From NCBI GenBank assembly GCA_021158525.1, contig JAGGUL010000021.1:1-59173 (forward strand): a stretch of DNA of 59,173 nucleotides. The letters run 5' to 3'. The notes under the pieces are model-generated. The model did no database searches. It was not told the origin of the DNA and was given only the letters and a program-made list of their open reading frames with translations. Positions 44,379-52,548 of this stretch are shown one piece after another (within the stretch, counting starts at the first letter, position 1; each line of letters starts with the position of its first letter). The translations under genes were made by a program, and so were the position numbers. This DNA is from Candidatus Hydrothermota bacterium (GTDB lineage Bacteria > Hydrothermota > Hydrothermia > B15-G9 > DRBW01).

Positions 44379-47147
44379 CTACCTTACTATAAGGAGCTTG
44401 CCTGTCTTCGTGAATGTACCTGCATTGAGGCGCAGGAAATAAATTCCGCTATTGAGATTCCCCACATCTATCGGTATCACGTGCTCGCCAGCCTCCAGGT
44501 TGCCGGAATAAAGAGGTAAAAGGAGACGGCCAGAGGCATCGTATATGTTCACCTCGACCCGTGACGAATTTCTGAGAGAAAAGCGCAGGCTTCCCTTCTG
44601 TGTCAGGGGGTTGGGTATCAGGGTAAAGGCGACTCCGGGAGAGAGAAGGTCGGACTCCTCTACCCCCACGCAATTCATGTCGAGAGCGAGGATGCAACCA
44701 TCCGACGTGGCTACATAACCGTAATAGCTGGAAAAGCCGAAACCGGTTATGGTGGGATCTACATTGATATGGCCCACCTCAGCGGGCGATGACGGATCGG
44801 AAACATCAAAGACGCGAAATCCTGCCTGATCGCTGAGTACAAAGAGATAATTGCCCTTTATCTTAACCCTCTTGACCATACCTGGTACATCGATCGCCGT
44901 CACCTCCTGGGGCGATGCGGGATCACTGACGTCGGCTATGAAGACGCCGCCGTTTCCGTCGGCGATAAAGGCGTAATTGCCCGACACCACCACATCGTAA
45001 GGGGCACCGTTTGTGGCGATGGACCCGAGTTCCTGTATGTTATTTATATCGGAAAGATCGAGGATATGAAGACCTGTGGAAAGAGAGGTGACATAGGCTT
45101 TGTTTCCGACAACATCCACAGCAAAGGCGGCGGTGAGATCGGGATACTGAGAGACCTCCGTTGGCGAAGCCGGATTAGAGACATCCACAACCCTCAGTTT
45201 CTGAAGCCTCGCGGCGAGGATAGCGTAATTACCGTAAAGGTCCACTGTGAGAACCTGATCGCCAGGAGAATAGTGGCCAACCTCCTGAGGATTTTCCGGA
45301 TCAGAGAAATCAACCATCCTCAGGCCGTAGGTCTTACTGGCAATGTAAGCCATATTATCCCGGACCATGATGAAATTATCGGCATCCCCCGATTCAGAAA
45401 ACCCGAGAACGCTGAGATCGGAATTATCAGAAACATCTATGACCGTGAGGCCATCGGTTCCCGCGGCGAGGAGAAGGTCTCCGGTCCTTTCGATATCATA
45501 GATGGGATAGCCGATGGACAGGAAGGACAAAGGCGTCACATGGGACGTATCCGACAGTGAAGTAATTATAAGATTATCCTCGGAGGCGTCGGCAGCGAGA
45601 AGCTGACCCGAAGAGTTATAGAGCTCTATTTTGACCCTCCCATCGGAGGTAGCCGCTTCCACGGCGAAACTGAATGTCTCGTCGGGCAGCACATGATTGC
45701 CCACAAGGGTCCATGACTGGGCGTTATCTCCGCTGAAATAAACATTAACGTAGTCCCCGGCAGTACCGGTTAGAGTCCAGCTCACCACGAAAGGAAGAGA
45801 GGTATAGAGCGGAGTTCCACCGTGGGGAAAATCGAGGAAGATATTGTTCGAGTCCGCGCCTCCCGGCACGAGGGTGACGACCCTGCTTTCATAATTGGTA
45901 TTGGGAGACAGATCCCAGTCCCATTCTCCGTAATCCCACGTGTTGTGGACCTTGACGTAATAATTCGATCCATCAGTCGAGTAGCCCACAGCAGCGACAG
46001 AATGGTTTATATACTCTCCGCCATAAAGATAGTTCAAAACAGCCCAGTGTGTGGGCCTGCCGTTGTCAATCTCACTAACTATCCAGCCCCAGTTCCAGTT
46101 ATTACCCTGATACCCGGCGGGGGAAACCTGTGCCCCGAAGATATATCCGTTGATTGTGTTCGCCACATAGGTATGGCCGTAAGGGATATTGTATATGGTG
46201 GTTCCGCCTGTGATGGTATCGGTGAACATCCCCAGGGCGAGCTCAAGCTGAACGTTGGGCACGTTTTCTACGAGTTCGTTGCTCGCCACATCCCAGTGAT
46301 CGAAGTAATAATCTACGAGCCTTCCATAGCCTCTGGAATCCCAATAACCCATGAGCATGGCTGAAGTCGTAGGGGAGCAGCCGTAACTCCAGATGTAAAA
46401 CGGAACTCCGGAGACATACCCGCTGTCCATCGATTTGAGCAGTTCTCCGGCATCGGTTTTCTCCACCGCTTCCCATTTTTTCCTCATCAGGGCAGCGAAC
46501 TCCGAAAGACCCTTCTCGCTGGGACTGAATTCCTGCAGTTTCTCTGCGGGATAAACCTTGAGAGAGAAAGGATCCACTATGACGCTTCGGCCGCTCTTTC
46601 CCCTGAACTCATACCACTTGTCGGGAGGCCCCACATAATATATTCTCATCAGCAGGACTTCCTCTCCCAGATATTCCTCTGCTTTTCTCAGAGCCTTTTT
46701 GCCGACAGTATAATACCTTGGAAGCAGAGCGCCTCTCTCTATAACGGGCGGACGGCTATACCTCGCCCCGACGACAATGCTTCCATATCTTTTATACCCG
46801 AAATAAGACGAAAGGGCTCTGTTTAAAAGATCCCGATCACCTTTTGCTCTCGCCCGTTCGATGAGCAACTCCGCTTCAGTCCTTTCCCTCTCTATCTCAC
46901 TTACAGGAGGGAAAACGGAGCTGCCTATCTTAAAGGTAAACAGATAGGCCACGACATTCCCATCAAAGTCCACATAGGGTATCACGGGACCATAGGACTC
47001 TGTGTTCCACAGAGCACGGGCCTCTTCCACAGCCACTTTTTCGACCAGGGAAAAAGGAACCGCATCCTTCACGCCTTTCGTGTTAGCCCCGGGAATTCCT
47101 ATGTACCACAGTAGATTCAAATATAGCAGGCCTTTCAAAAACATCAT
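44379..47147 (-). CDS. Surface protein: C39-like peptidase, LVIVD propeller, T9SS-like tail
   Basis: A 922-residue exported protein. After a signal-like N-terminus and a prodomain-like region (to about 240) comes a papain-fold C39-like domain with Cys about 257 (YGCSPTTSAML), His about 381 (NHSVAAVGY) and Asn in VKVHNTWDYG. A beta-sandwich follows (to about 545), then about six LVIVD repeats (YAFIADGNGGVFIADVSDP type) that form a beta-propeller (about 555-820), and a C-terminal module (FTLIPNPLTQKGSLRF to the end) of T9SS type A sorting type. ATG 47147 has AGGGAGG upstream. Role: probably a secreted peptidase or adhesin on the cell surface. Confidence 0.85.
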   Translation of the reverse strand: MMFLKGLLYLNLLWYIGIPGANTKGVKDAVPFSLVEKVAVEEARALWNTESYGPVIPYVDFDGNVVAYLFTFKIGSSVFPPVSEIERERTEAELLIERARAKGDRDLLNRALSSYFGYKRYGSIVVGARYSRPPVIERGALLPRYYTVGKKALRKAEEYLGEEVLLMRIYYVGPPDKWYEFRGKSGRSVIVDPFSLKVYPAEKLQEFSPSEKGLSEFAALMRKKWEAVEKTDAGELLKSMDSGYVSGVPFYIWSYGCSPTTSAMLMGYWDSRGYGRLVDYYFDHWDVASNELVENVPNVQLELALGMFTDTITGGTTIYNIPYGHTYVANTINGYIFGAQVSPAGYQGNNWNWGWIVSEIDNGRPTHWAVLNYLYGGEYINHSVAAVGYSTDGSNYYVKVHNTWDYGEWDWDLSPNTNYESRVVTLVPGGADSNNIFLDFPHGGTPLYTSLPFVVSWTLTGTAGDYVNVYFSGDNAQSWTLVGNHVLPDETFSFAVEAATSDGRVKIELYNSSGQLLAADASEDNLIITSLSDTSHVTPLSFLSIGYPIYDIERTGDLLLAAGTDGLTVIDVSDNSDLSVLGFSESGDADNFIMVRDNMAYIASKTYGLRMVDFSDPENPQEVGHYSPGDQVLTVDLYGNYAILAARLQKLRVVDVSNPASPTEVSQYPDLTAAFAVDVVGNKAYVTSLSTGLHILDLSDINNIQELGSIATNGAPYDVVVSGNYAFIADGNGGVFIADVSDPASPQEVTAIDVPGMVKRVKIKGNYLFVLSDQAGFRVFDVSDPSSPAEVGHINVDPTITGFGFSSYYGYVATSDGCILALDMNCVGVEESDLLSPGVAFTLIPNPLTQKGSLRFSLRNSSRVEVNIYDASGRLLLPLYSGNLEAGEHVIPIDVGNLNSGIYFLRLNAGTFTKTGKLLIVR

Positions 47148-47192
47148 GCTAAACCTCCCTTGTGGATATTTTTCTGAATTTCGCGCTTTTTA

Positions 47193-47221
47193 AAAATAAA
47201 GGTAACACGGGATTTATGCAA
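47193..47221 (-). promoter_or_regulatory. Candidate sigma-70 promoter for surface protein gene
   Basis: On the minus strand TTGCAT (47221-47216), 17 bases, TATTTT (47198-47193). This gives a leader of about 40 nt with a good ribosome site, unlike the leaderless promoters nearby. Confidence 0.5.
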
Positions 47222-47261
47222 CCCCTTCAAAAGGCCCAACAGCGCTTAGACTTAAAACGGG

Positions 47262-47290
47262 TTGAAATGGGGAAGCAGAAGCAGTATATA
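47262..47290 (+). promoter_or_regulatory. Sigma-70 promoter of pilD, leaderless start
   Basis: TTGAAA (47262-47267), 17-base spacer, TATATA (47285-47290), then 7 bases to the ATG at 47298. The in-frame TTG at 47262, which could be taken for a start codon, is the -35 element. Confidence 0.7.
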
Positions 47291-47297
47291 CCAATTC

Positions 47298-48041
47298 ATG
47301 TTTTTCGCCTTCGCTTTCGCGCTGGGCCTCGCTTTCGGAAGTTTCCTGAATGTGTGTATATACAGGATTCCGAGGGGAATGTCCATCGTCTATCCTCCAT
47401 CCCATTGTCCTTCATGCGGACACAGGTTAAGTCCCCTCGACAACATTCCCCTTCTATCTTACCTGTTGCTCAGGGGCAAGTGCAGATACTGCGGTGCCAG
47501 GATCTCACCGCGATATCCACTTGTAGAACTCCTCACGGGCTTCCTCCTCCTGTTCCTCTACGCTAAAATTGGGCTGAAGCTGGATTTTCTGTTTTATCTT
47601 CCTCTCGTGGCCTGTCTCGTAGCCCTCTCTTTTATAGACATCGACACGGGGAGACTTCCCGACAGCCTCACACTCCCCCTAACAGCCATTGGGCTCGCCC
47701 TTTCCTTTCTTCCCGGCGCTATTTCCCCTCCTGCCTCCGTCCTCGGCATAATCTCAGGACTCCTGACGATGTACCTGGTGGCGATTCTGGGGAAGGCCCT
47801 TTTTAAAAAGGAAGCCCTGGGTGGAGGAGATATAAAGCTTATGATGGCCGTGGGAGCCTTCCTCGGAGTGGGAGGGGTTTTCTTCTCCCTTTTCTCCGGC
47901 TCTATCCTGGGGAGCATCGTCGGAATCGGCGTTATGGCGAAGAAAAAGGAGAACATAATACCTTTCGGTCCTTTTCTCTCTGCAGGAGCTCTGCTCTACC
48001 TCTTCGCGGGAAAATTCACCCTGAGCTTACTCGGCTTTTGA
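47298..48041 (+). CDS. pilD: Prepilin peptidase PilD
   Basis: A 247-residue aspartic membrane peptidase that cleaves and N-methylates prepilins. The N-terminal domain has GLAFGSFLNVCIYRIPRG and two zinc CxxC pairs (CPSC, CRYC), so the methylase part is present. The catalytic Asp residues are in FIDIDTGRLPD and GGGDIKLM. About seven membrane helices follow the family plan. ATG 47298 is chosen because the promoter -10 ends 7 bases before it. It is the only prepilin peptidase seen and would serve all prepilins in the window. Confidence 0.95.
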   Translation: MFFAFAFALGLAFGSFLNVCIYRIPRGMSIVYPPSHCPSCGHRLSPLDNIPLLSYLLLRGKCRYCGARISPRYPLVELLTGFLLLFLYAKIGLKLDFLFYLPLVACLVALSFIDIDTGRLPDSLTLPLTAIGLALSFLPGAISPPASVLGIISGLLTMYLVAILGKALFKKEALGGGDIKLMMAVGAFLGVGGVFFSLFSGSILGSIVGIGVMAKKKENIIPFGPFLSAGALLYLFAGKFTLSLLGF

Positions 48042-48093
48042 TCTCCCCTGGATTCCCGATACCTTCAGAATTGACCCGTGCAAAGGATAATAC

Positions 48094-48122
48094 TTGACAA
48101 CACAGTCATTGCAAAATATCAT
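48094..48122 (+). promoter_or_regulatory. Sigma-70 promoter of second pilus operon
   Basis: TTGACA (48094-48099), 17-base spacer, TATCAT (48117-48122). Transcription would start near 48129, leaving about 19 nt with GGGGA before the ATG at 48148. Confidence 0.85.
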
Positions 48123-48147
48123 AACTAAAACGAATGGGGACAAAAAG

Positions 48148-49272
48148 ATGAGGGCTCGTGTCGAAAAAGATGCCCTGAAGTACCTTGCTCTCGGGGATTA
48201 CGACAGGGCGATCGAGGAATACAAGAAGATCATAAGAGAGGGGATAGAGAATCCTGAGATCTTCAATTCCCTTGGCGATGCATATCTAAGGAAGGGAGAC
48301 GTCCCCAATGCCCTCAGCAATTACTGGAAAGCCCTTGAAAAATTTGAGGCCGATGGCCTTCCCGAAAACGCCTATGCCCTCGCCAAGAAGATCGGGCGCT
48401 ATGAGAATTCAAAAAGAGTCTACATCAAACTGGCGGAGCTATCGTCACTTCTGGGCTACCACGATGAGGCCGTCGATTATCTCAACAGATGCCTCGATAT
48501 GGGGCTTGGCCGGGACGAAATAGACAGGGTCATGAACAGTTTCAAGAAAGTAGCATCGGAGATCTCAAAGGACATGATAAACGAGCCCCGCTTCGAGAGG
48601 CTTTTCCTCCGGCTACAGGAAATAGTTGAAGGATTCGGGGATCTCAGCCTGGCCCACGGTATAGGGTCTGAAGTACTTGAAGAAAAAACTCTTGACCAGA
48701 TACAGGAAGAAGAAAAGAAAAAAACCGAAGAGAAGAAAAAAGCAAAAGAAGAAGCCAGGAAAAGAACACCACGGCCCGTCCAGAGGAAAGAGGAAGCTCC
48801 TCAAAAAGCCCCAGATAAGGAAATCAACACGAAGTCCAGAGCCCATCTGATCTCCCTTCTTATGAGCATAAAAGAAAATCTCGGCGCCTCCGACAGCCAG
48901 GGCTTCGAGGAGCTTCTTGAGGAAGGAAAAGAACTTTTCGACATGGGTCTTCACGAAGCGGCCATATCGAGCTTTCAAAAGGCCCTTTCCATCAAAGAAA
49001 CTCCGGCCGCTTATGCTCTTCTGGGCAGAGCTTTCCTCGAAAGAGGCGAAGCGGAACTGGCGCTGATGGCCTTCGAAAGAGGCCTGGGACTCGCAAAGGA
49101 TGTGAATGACCAGGTCGTGCTCAATTACTGGAAGGGCCTCGCCCACGAGAAGCGGGGCGAAGTCAAGGAATCCCTGGAAGCTCTTAGAAGGGCCTATTTG
49201 CTCGACAGGGATTTCGGAGAAATCAGGGAAAAAATGGAAGAGATCTCCGGGAAACAGAGGAGAAGAAGCTGA
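48148..49272 (+). CDS. TPR protein of pilus operon
   Basis: A 374-residue soluble protein. About four TPRs lie in the N-terminal 160 residues (ALGDYDRAIEEYKKIIREG is the first), then a very charged Lys/Glu linker, then about three TPRs (LHEAAISSFQKALSIKE, ERGEAELALMAFERGL). No signal or membrane helix is present, so it acts in the cytoplasm. ATG 48148 is chosen because the promoter lies over the upstream in-frame sequence. It is the first gene of the operon and is followed after one base by the MshEN-AAA+ gene, which suggests a scaffold for that ATPase or for the pilus motor. Confidence 0.82.
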   Translation: MRARVEKDALKYLALGDYDRAIEEYKKIIREGIENPEIFNSLGDAYLRKGDVPNALSNYWKALEKFEADGLPENAYALAKKIGRYENSKRVYIKLAELSSLLGYHDEAVDYLNRCLDMGLGRDEIDRVMNSFKKVASEISKDMINEPRFERLFLRLQEIVEGFGDLSLAHGIGSEVLEEKTLDQIQEEEKKKTEEKKKAKEEARKRTPRPVQRKEEAPQKAPDKEINTKSRAHLISLLMSIKENLGASDSQGFEELLEEGKELFDMGLHEAAISSFQKALSIKETPAAYALLGRAFLERGEAELALMAFERGLGLAKDVNDQVVLNYWKGLAHEKRGEVKESLEALRRAYLLDRDFGEIREKMEEISGKQRRRS

Positions 49273-49273
49273 A

Positions 49274-50449
49274 ATGACAAAGACCGCTGAAAAATACAAA
49301 AACCTGAGCCAATTGCTCCTCGAGGAGGGCTATCTAAAGAGAGCTGACTACGAAAAGGCCCTGAAACGCCAATGGGAAAAAGGAGGTTCACTGGAGGAGA
49401 ACCTGGTGGACCTGGGATTCCTCTCCGAGGACGACCTGATTAAACTTCTGGTAAAACATTTCGGCGTCCATTACCTCGATCTCTCCAGGCTCGAGATAGA
49501 TCCCGAAGCTGTCTTTCACATTCCTCTCAGAGTCGCTCTCGCCCACAAGGCGATCGCCGTCAGGAAGAGCAAAAACTCCCTCGCCGTTGCCATGGCCAAT
49601 CCCCTCGATGCCACAGCTCTGGCAGAAATAAAGAAAGTAACCGACCTTCGAATTTATCCCTTTGTGAGCCGGATCTCAGATATCGAAAAAGCGATTTCCA
49701 CCATCTATTCCGAAACCCTGGGCAAAAGGCCATCCGGGGACCATGAGCTCCCCTTCAGGATATCCAGGGATGAGGGAATGAATTTCGGCGGCTTCATTGA
49801 AGACGAGACCAACTCCCTCGTCCTCTCAATGGCGAAAAGCTTCATCGAGGGAAAAGACGTCAAGTATCTGGCTATAGTCGGCGAGCCTGGAACGGGGAAA
49901 ACCCACATCCTGCAGGCTATAGCCGGTGCTCTAAAAGAAAAAAACGAGCCCTTTGAATATCTCAGTGTCCCCATCCTCGCCCTCACGGCGGAGAGCCAGA
50001 GGAGCAACATGATAGCTCTTCTCGAGGCTCTCGAGGGGAAAACCCTGCTCCTCGACGATTTTGAAGCCGTCGGGGATAGCAGGCCATCTCAGTCTTTCAT
50101 GTCCCTCCTGCTCGACAGGGCTTCGAGGGACGGGATAAAGGTAGTCCTGGCCACTTCAAAACCTCCCAAGAACATAGAATCCCTCGATCCCTCGCTCAGG
50201 GCGAGGGTCTCGGGCTTTGTGGTGGCCCAGCTGGGCTCCCCGAGCGCTGATCTCAAGAAAAAGCTCCTCAGGAGACTGCTCGGAAAGAACAAACCTGGAG
50301 ACGACATCGAAGATCTCATAGCTCGTAATACGTCGTCAAACCTGCGGGAGATTTTCGCTATAGCCCAACAGCTTAAGGCGCTCTCCAGAAACGGCGAAGT
50401 CGAGATTACTCTCGGTCTTGTAGAACAAATACTCAGTAATTTTCGTTAA
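49274..50449 (+). CDS. MshEN domain fused to DnaA/Hda-like AAA+ ATPase
   Basis: A 391-residue fusion. Residues 1 to about 145 match the N-terminal MshEN/GspE-N domain of pilus ATPases, both halves present (LLLEEGYLKRADYEKALKRQ and ENLVDLGFLSEDDLIKLL) and ending VAMANPLDATAL as in MshE. The GspE motor domain is absent. From about 175 there is a DnaA-like AAA+ module: Walker A GEPGTGKTH (203-211), Walker B LLLDDFE (257-263), sensor 1 VVLATSKPP, an Arg in LDPSLRARVSG and lid SNLREIFAIAQQL. No DnaA DNA-binding domain IV follows. The LG dipeptides of the cyclic-di-GMP motif, kept in the window's MshE, are replaced. Likely a cytoplasmic regulator of the pilus machine. Confidence 0.85.
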   Translation: MTKTAEKYKNLSQLLLEEGYLKRADYEKALKRQWEKGGSLEENLVDLGFLSEDDLIKLLVKHFGVHYLDLSRLEIDPEAVFHIPLRVALAHKAIAVRKSKNSLAVAMANPLDATALAEIKKVTDLRIYPFVSRISDIEKAISTIYSETLGKRPSGDHELPFRISRDEGMNFGGFIEDETNSLVLSMAKSFIEGKDVKYLAIVGEPGTGKTHILQAIAGALKEKNEPFEYLSVPILALTAESQRSNMIALLEALEGKTLLLDDFEAVGDSRPSQSFMSLLLDRASRDGIKVVLATSKPPKNIESLDPSLRARVSGFVVAQLGSPSADLKKKLLRRLLGKNKPGDDIEDLIARNTSSNLREIFAIAQQLKALSRNGEVEITLGLVEQILSNFR

Positions 50450-50461
50450 AAGGGGGAATAG

Positions 50462-52129
50462 ATGACCTTAGACCTGTTTAAAAAGGGAAAAGGGAGTCCG
50501 GGAAAGGGGAAAACTTTTCTCGGACTCGACATAGGAAGTCGATTTCTAAAACTGGTAGAGGTAAAGAGGGAATCGAGGGGCTATAGACTCCTCTGCTACG
50601 GAGTGGAAGAGCTTCCACCCGAGGCAATAGTCGGCAAGGAGATAATGGACCGACAGGTCGTCATCGACAAGCTCAACGAACTCCGGGAAAGATGCGCTCC
50701 CACATCGAACAGGGTAGTGATAAATATCGCCGGCAGAGGAGTCATCGTCAAAAAGATAACCATGCCCCTGGTCAGCGACAAGGAGATCCACGAGTCAGTA
50801 CAGTGGCAGCTCCGCGAAAACATTCCCTTCGACCTCTCCGATGTAAGCTGGGACTATAAAGTCCTGCGAAAAGACGAAGTCACCGAGGAGATGGAAATCC
50901 TCCTGGTTGCGGCCAAAAACGACGCTGTCTACAACCTGCTGGACATAGTGCGCAGTTCGGGGTTCAAGCCGGTAGTTATAGACCTCGACCCGATGGCCCT
51001 CCTGAATCTCCTCGCCGCCATCGACTACATCAACGAAGAGGAGCGCTATGCGGTGATCAACGTGGGATACGAGAGCACAAGTGTGCTTCTGGTGTCCGGT
51101 GGAACCTATGCAGCCAACAGAGAGATTCCGATCGCTTCCAAGGTATACATCGAAGCTCTCATGAGATTCATGGACCTCACCAGTGAAAAAGCCAGTTCGG
51201 TTTTGCTCGGAGATGAGGAAAATGGCTTTGACCCCGAAGATGTCAAAAGGATCGCCGAGTCGATCCACGAGAAAATGGCCGAACACCTGGAGAGGCTCTT
51301 CCCGGTTTTCAGGCCCGAATCCAGCAACGGAAATCACCTCGACAGGATTTACCTCTCTGGCGGCGGCGCCACCATAGTTAACCTTCGGGAATTTCTATCT
51401 AAACGCTACAACAAGCCTGTCGAGATAGTGGATCCTCTATCCAGGTTCAAAGTCGACGATGGGGTAATCTCGGAAGAGGACCAGAGCAAGCTATCTCCCC
51501 TCTTCTCCACCGCCCTCGGCCTGGCCCTTCGGAAGGCAGGAAAACCGCGAATCGCCATAAACCTTTTGCCCTTCGAGGAAAGGGAACTCGAAAAACCGCC
51601 CTTCATGACGGTACCGGAGGCCGTCCTGACCGTGATTCCACCGCTGCTCGTGGCCGCTTTCGTCGTGGGAACTTCCATCAAGGTATCTTCCCAGACCAGA
51701 AAGCTGAAAGCCCGTCTTGTTGAGGTCAAGGCAGAACAGGAAATCTACAGGAAAAAAGTCGGCGAACTGAAGGTCGTCGAGACAAAAAGAAACGAGATCA
51801 AGCAAAGGATTCAGCTTCTCGGGCAGCTCGCTGAAGGCCGATACGTGCCCGTGAAGGTTCTCAACGAACTGAACAGAATTCTCCCCGACGGGGTGTGGCT
51901 CACGCAGATCGCCGTCGAGGAAGAGATGATGTCGGGCTCCCAGCGATTGAGGATCAAGGGAGCCGCTCTTTCCTTCTTCGACCTGACTGATTTACTGGAC
52001 ATCCTGACGAAATCCAGGGCATTTGGAAACGTCGACCTCGTCCAATCTTCCAAGGAAGAGAAAGAAGGCCAATCCGTGATCAACTTTGAACTCGTCGTCG
52101 TTACAAATCCCGAGCTTAAAAGGAGGTAA
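50462..52129 (+). CDS. pilM: PilM-PilN fusion protein
   Basis: A 555-residue fusion. Residues about 15-360 are PilM, actin-like, with FLGLDIGSRFLKLVEV, the WQLRENIPFDLSDVSWDY region and the phosphate loop LSGGGATIVNL. The PilN part begins at INLLPFEERELEKPP (about 362), the motif by which separate PilN proteins bind PilM, then one membrane helix (about 385-405), a coiled-coil and a periplasmic PilN domain. In most bacteria these are two genes. The protein would span the inner membrane and connect the cytoplasmic motor to PilO and PilP. It is the clearer of two PilM/N chains in the window. Confidence 0.92.
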   Translation: MTLDLFKKGKGSPGKGKTFLGLDIGSRFLKLVEVKRESRGYRLLCYGVEELPPEAIVGKEIMDRQVVIDKLNELRERCAPTSNRVVINIAGRGVIVKKITMPLVSDKEIHESVQWQLRENIPFDLSDVSWDYKVLRKDEVTEEMEILLVAAKNDAVYNLLDIVRSSGFKPVVIDLDPMALLNLLAAIDYINEEERYAVINVGYESTSVLLVSGGTYAANREIPIASKVYIEALMRFMDLTSEKASSVLLGDEENGFDPEDVKRIAESIHEKMAEHLERLFPVFRPESSNGNHLDRIYLSGGGATIVNLREFLSKRYNKPVEIVDPLSRFKVDDGVISEEDQSKLSPLFSTALGLALRKAGKPRIAINLLPFEERELEKPPFMTVPEAVLTVIPPLLVAAFVVGTSIKVSSQTRKLKARLVEVKAEQEIYRKKVGELKVVETKRNEIKQRIQLLGQLAEGRYVPVKVLNELNRILPDGVWLTQIAVEEEMMSGSQRLRIKGAALSFFDLTDLLDILTKSRAFGNVDLVQSSKEEKEGQSVINFELVVVTNPELKRR

Positions 52130-52132
52130 AAG

Positions 52133-52540
52133 ATGAAAACCAGATTCTATTTGGGGTTGTTGGCTTCGCTCATCATCGCCCTCCTGGTAGGGGGCTGCCA
52201 ACAGAGCGAAGATAATCCTGTAAACACGGTGGTCAGAGGGTATGTCTACACCGATAGTACCTTTACCGAGCCAGTGGAGAGCGTCTACGTCATCGTGAGG
52301 GTAGACGATGCGAGCCTCGTTCCCGACTACACCTCTTATACCGATTCGACTGGCAAATACGATATCGCCTTCTACCTCGGACACACCTTCGAGTGCTCTT
52401 TTTCCTATAAGTATTACGCCAAAGTGAACTTGATCTTCACCTACGAGGGCAAAACCTATATGACTCCCGACTATTACCTGGAGCTCGGAGAGGAATACGA
52501 CCTTCCACCTGTACATCTGGGCCTGTTTGCTTCACCATAG
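52133..52540 (+). CDS. Small lipoprotein with Ig-like domain inside pilus operon
   Basis: A 135-residue predicted lipoprotein (lipobox LVGGC at about 22-26) with a beta-sandwich of carboxypeptidase-regulatory/Ig type (VVRGYVYTDSTFTEPVESVY and YTDSTGKYDIAFYLGHTF). AGGAGG precedes the ATG. It is placed between PilMN and PilO, 3 bases and 8 bases from its neighbours, where PilO normally follows PilN directly. It is too short and all-beta to be a TPR pilotin such as PilF/Tgl. A role as a periplasmic or outer-membrane partner of the secretin is inferred from position only. Confidence 0.8.
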   Translation: MKTRFYLGLLASLIIALLVGGCQQSEDNPVNTVVRGYVYTDSTFTEPVESVYVIVRVDDASLVPDYTSYTDSTGKYDIAFYLGHTFECSFSYKYYAKVNLIFTYEGKTYMTPDYYLELGEEYDLPPVHLGLFASP

Positions 52541-52548
52541 GAGAGAAT

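Noticed and set aside
48094-48147. Upstream TTG as start of the TPR gene
   Set aside because: The TTG is the first three bases of a TTGACA -35 element; the transcript would begin after it.
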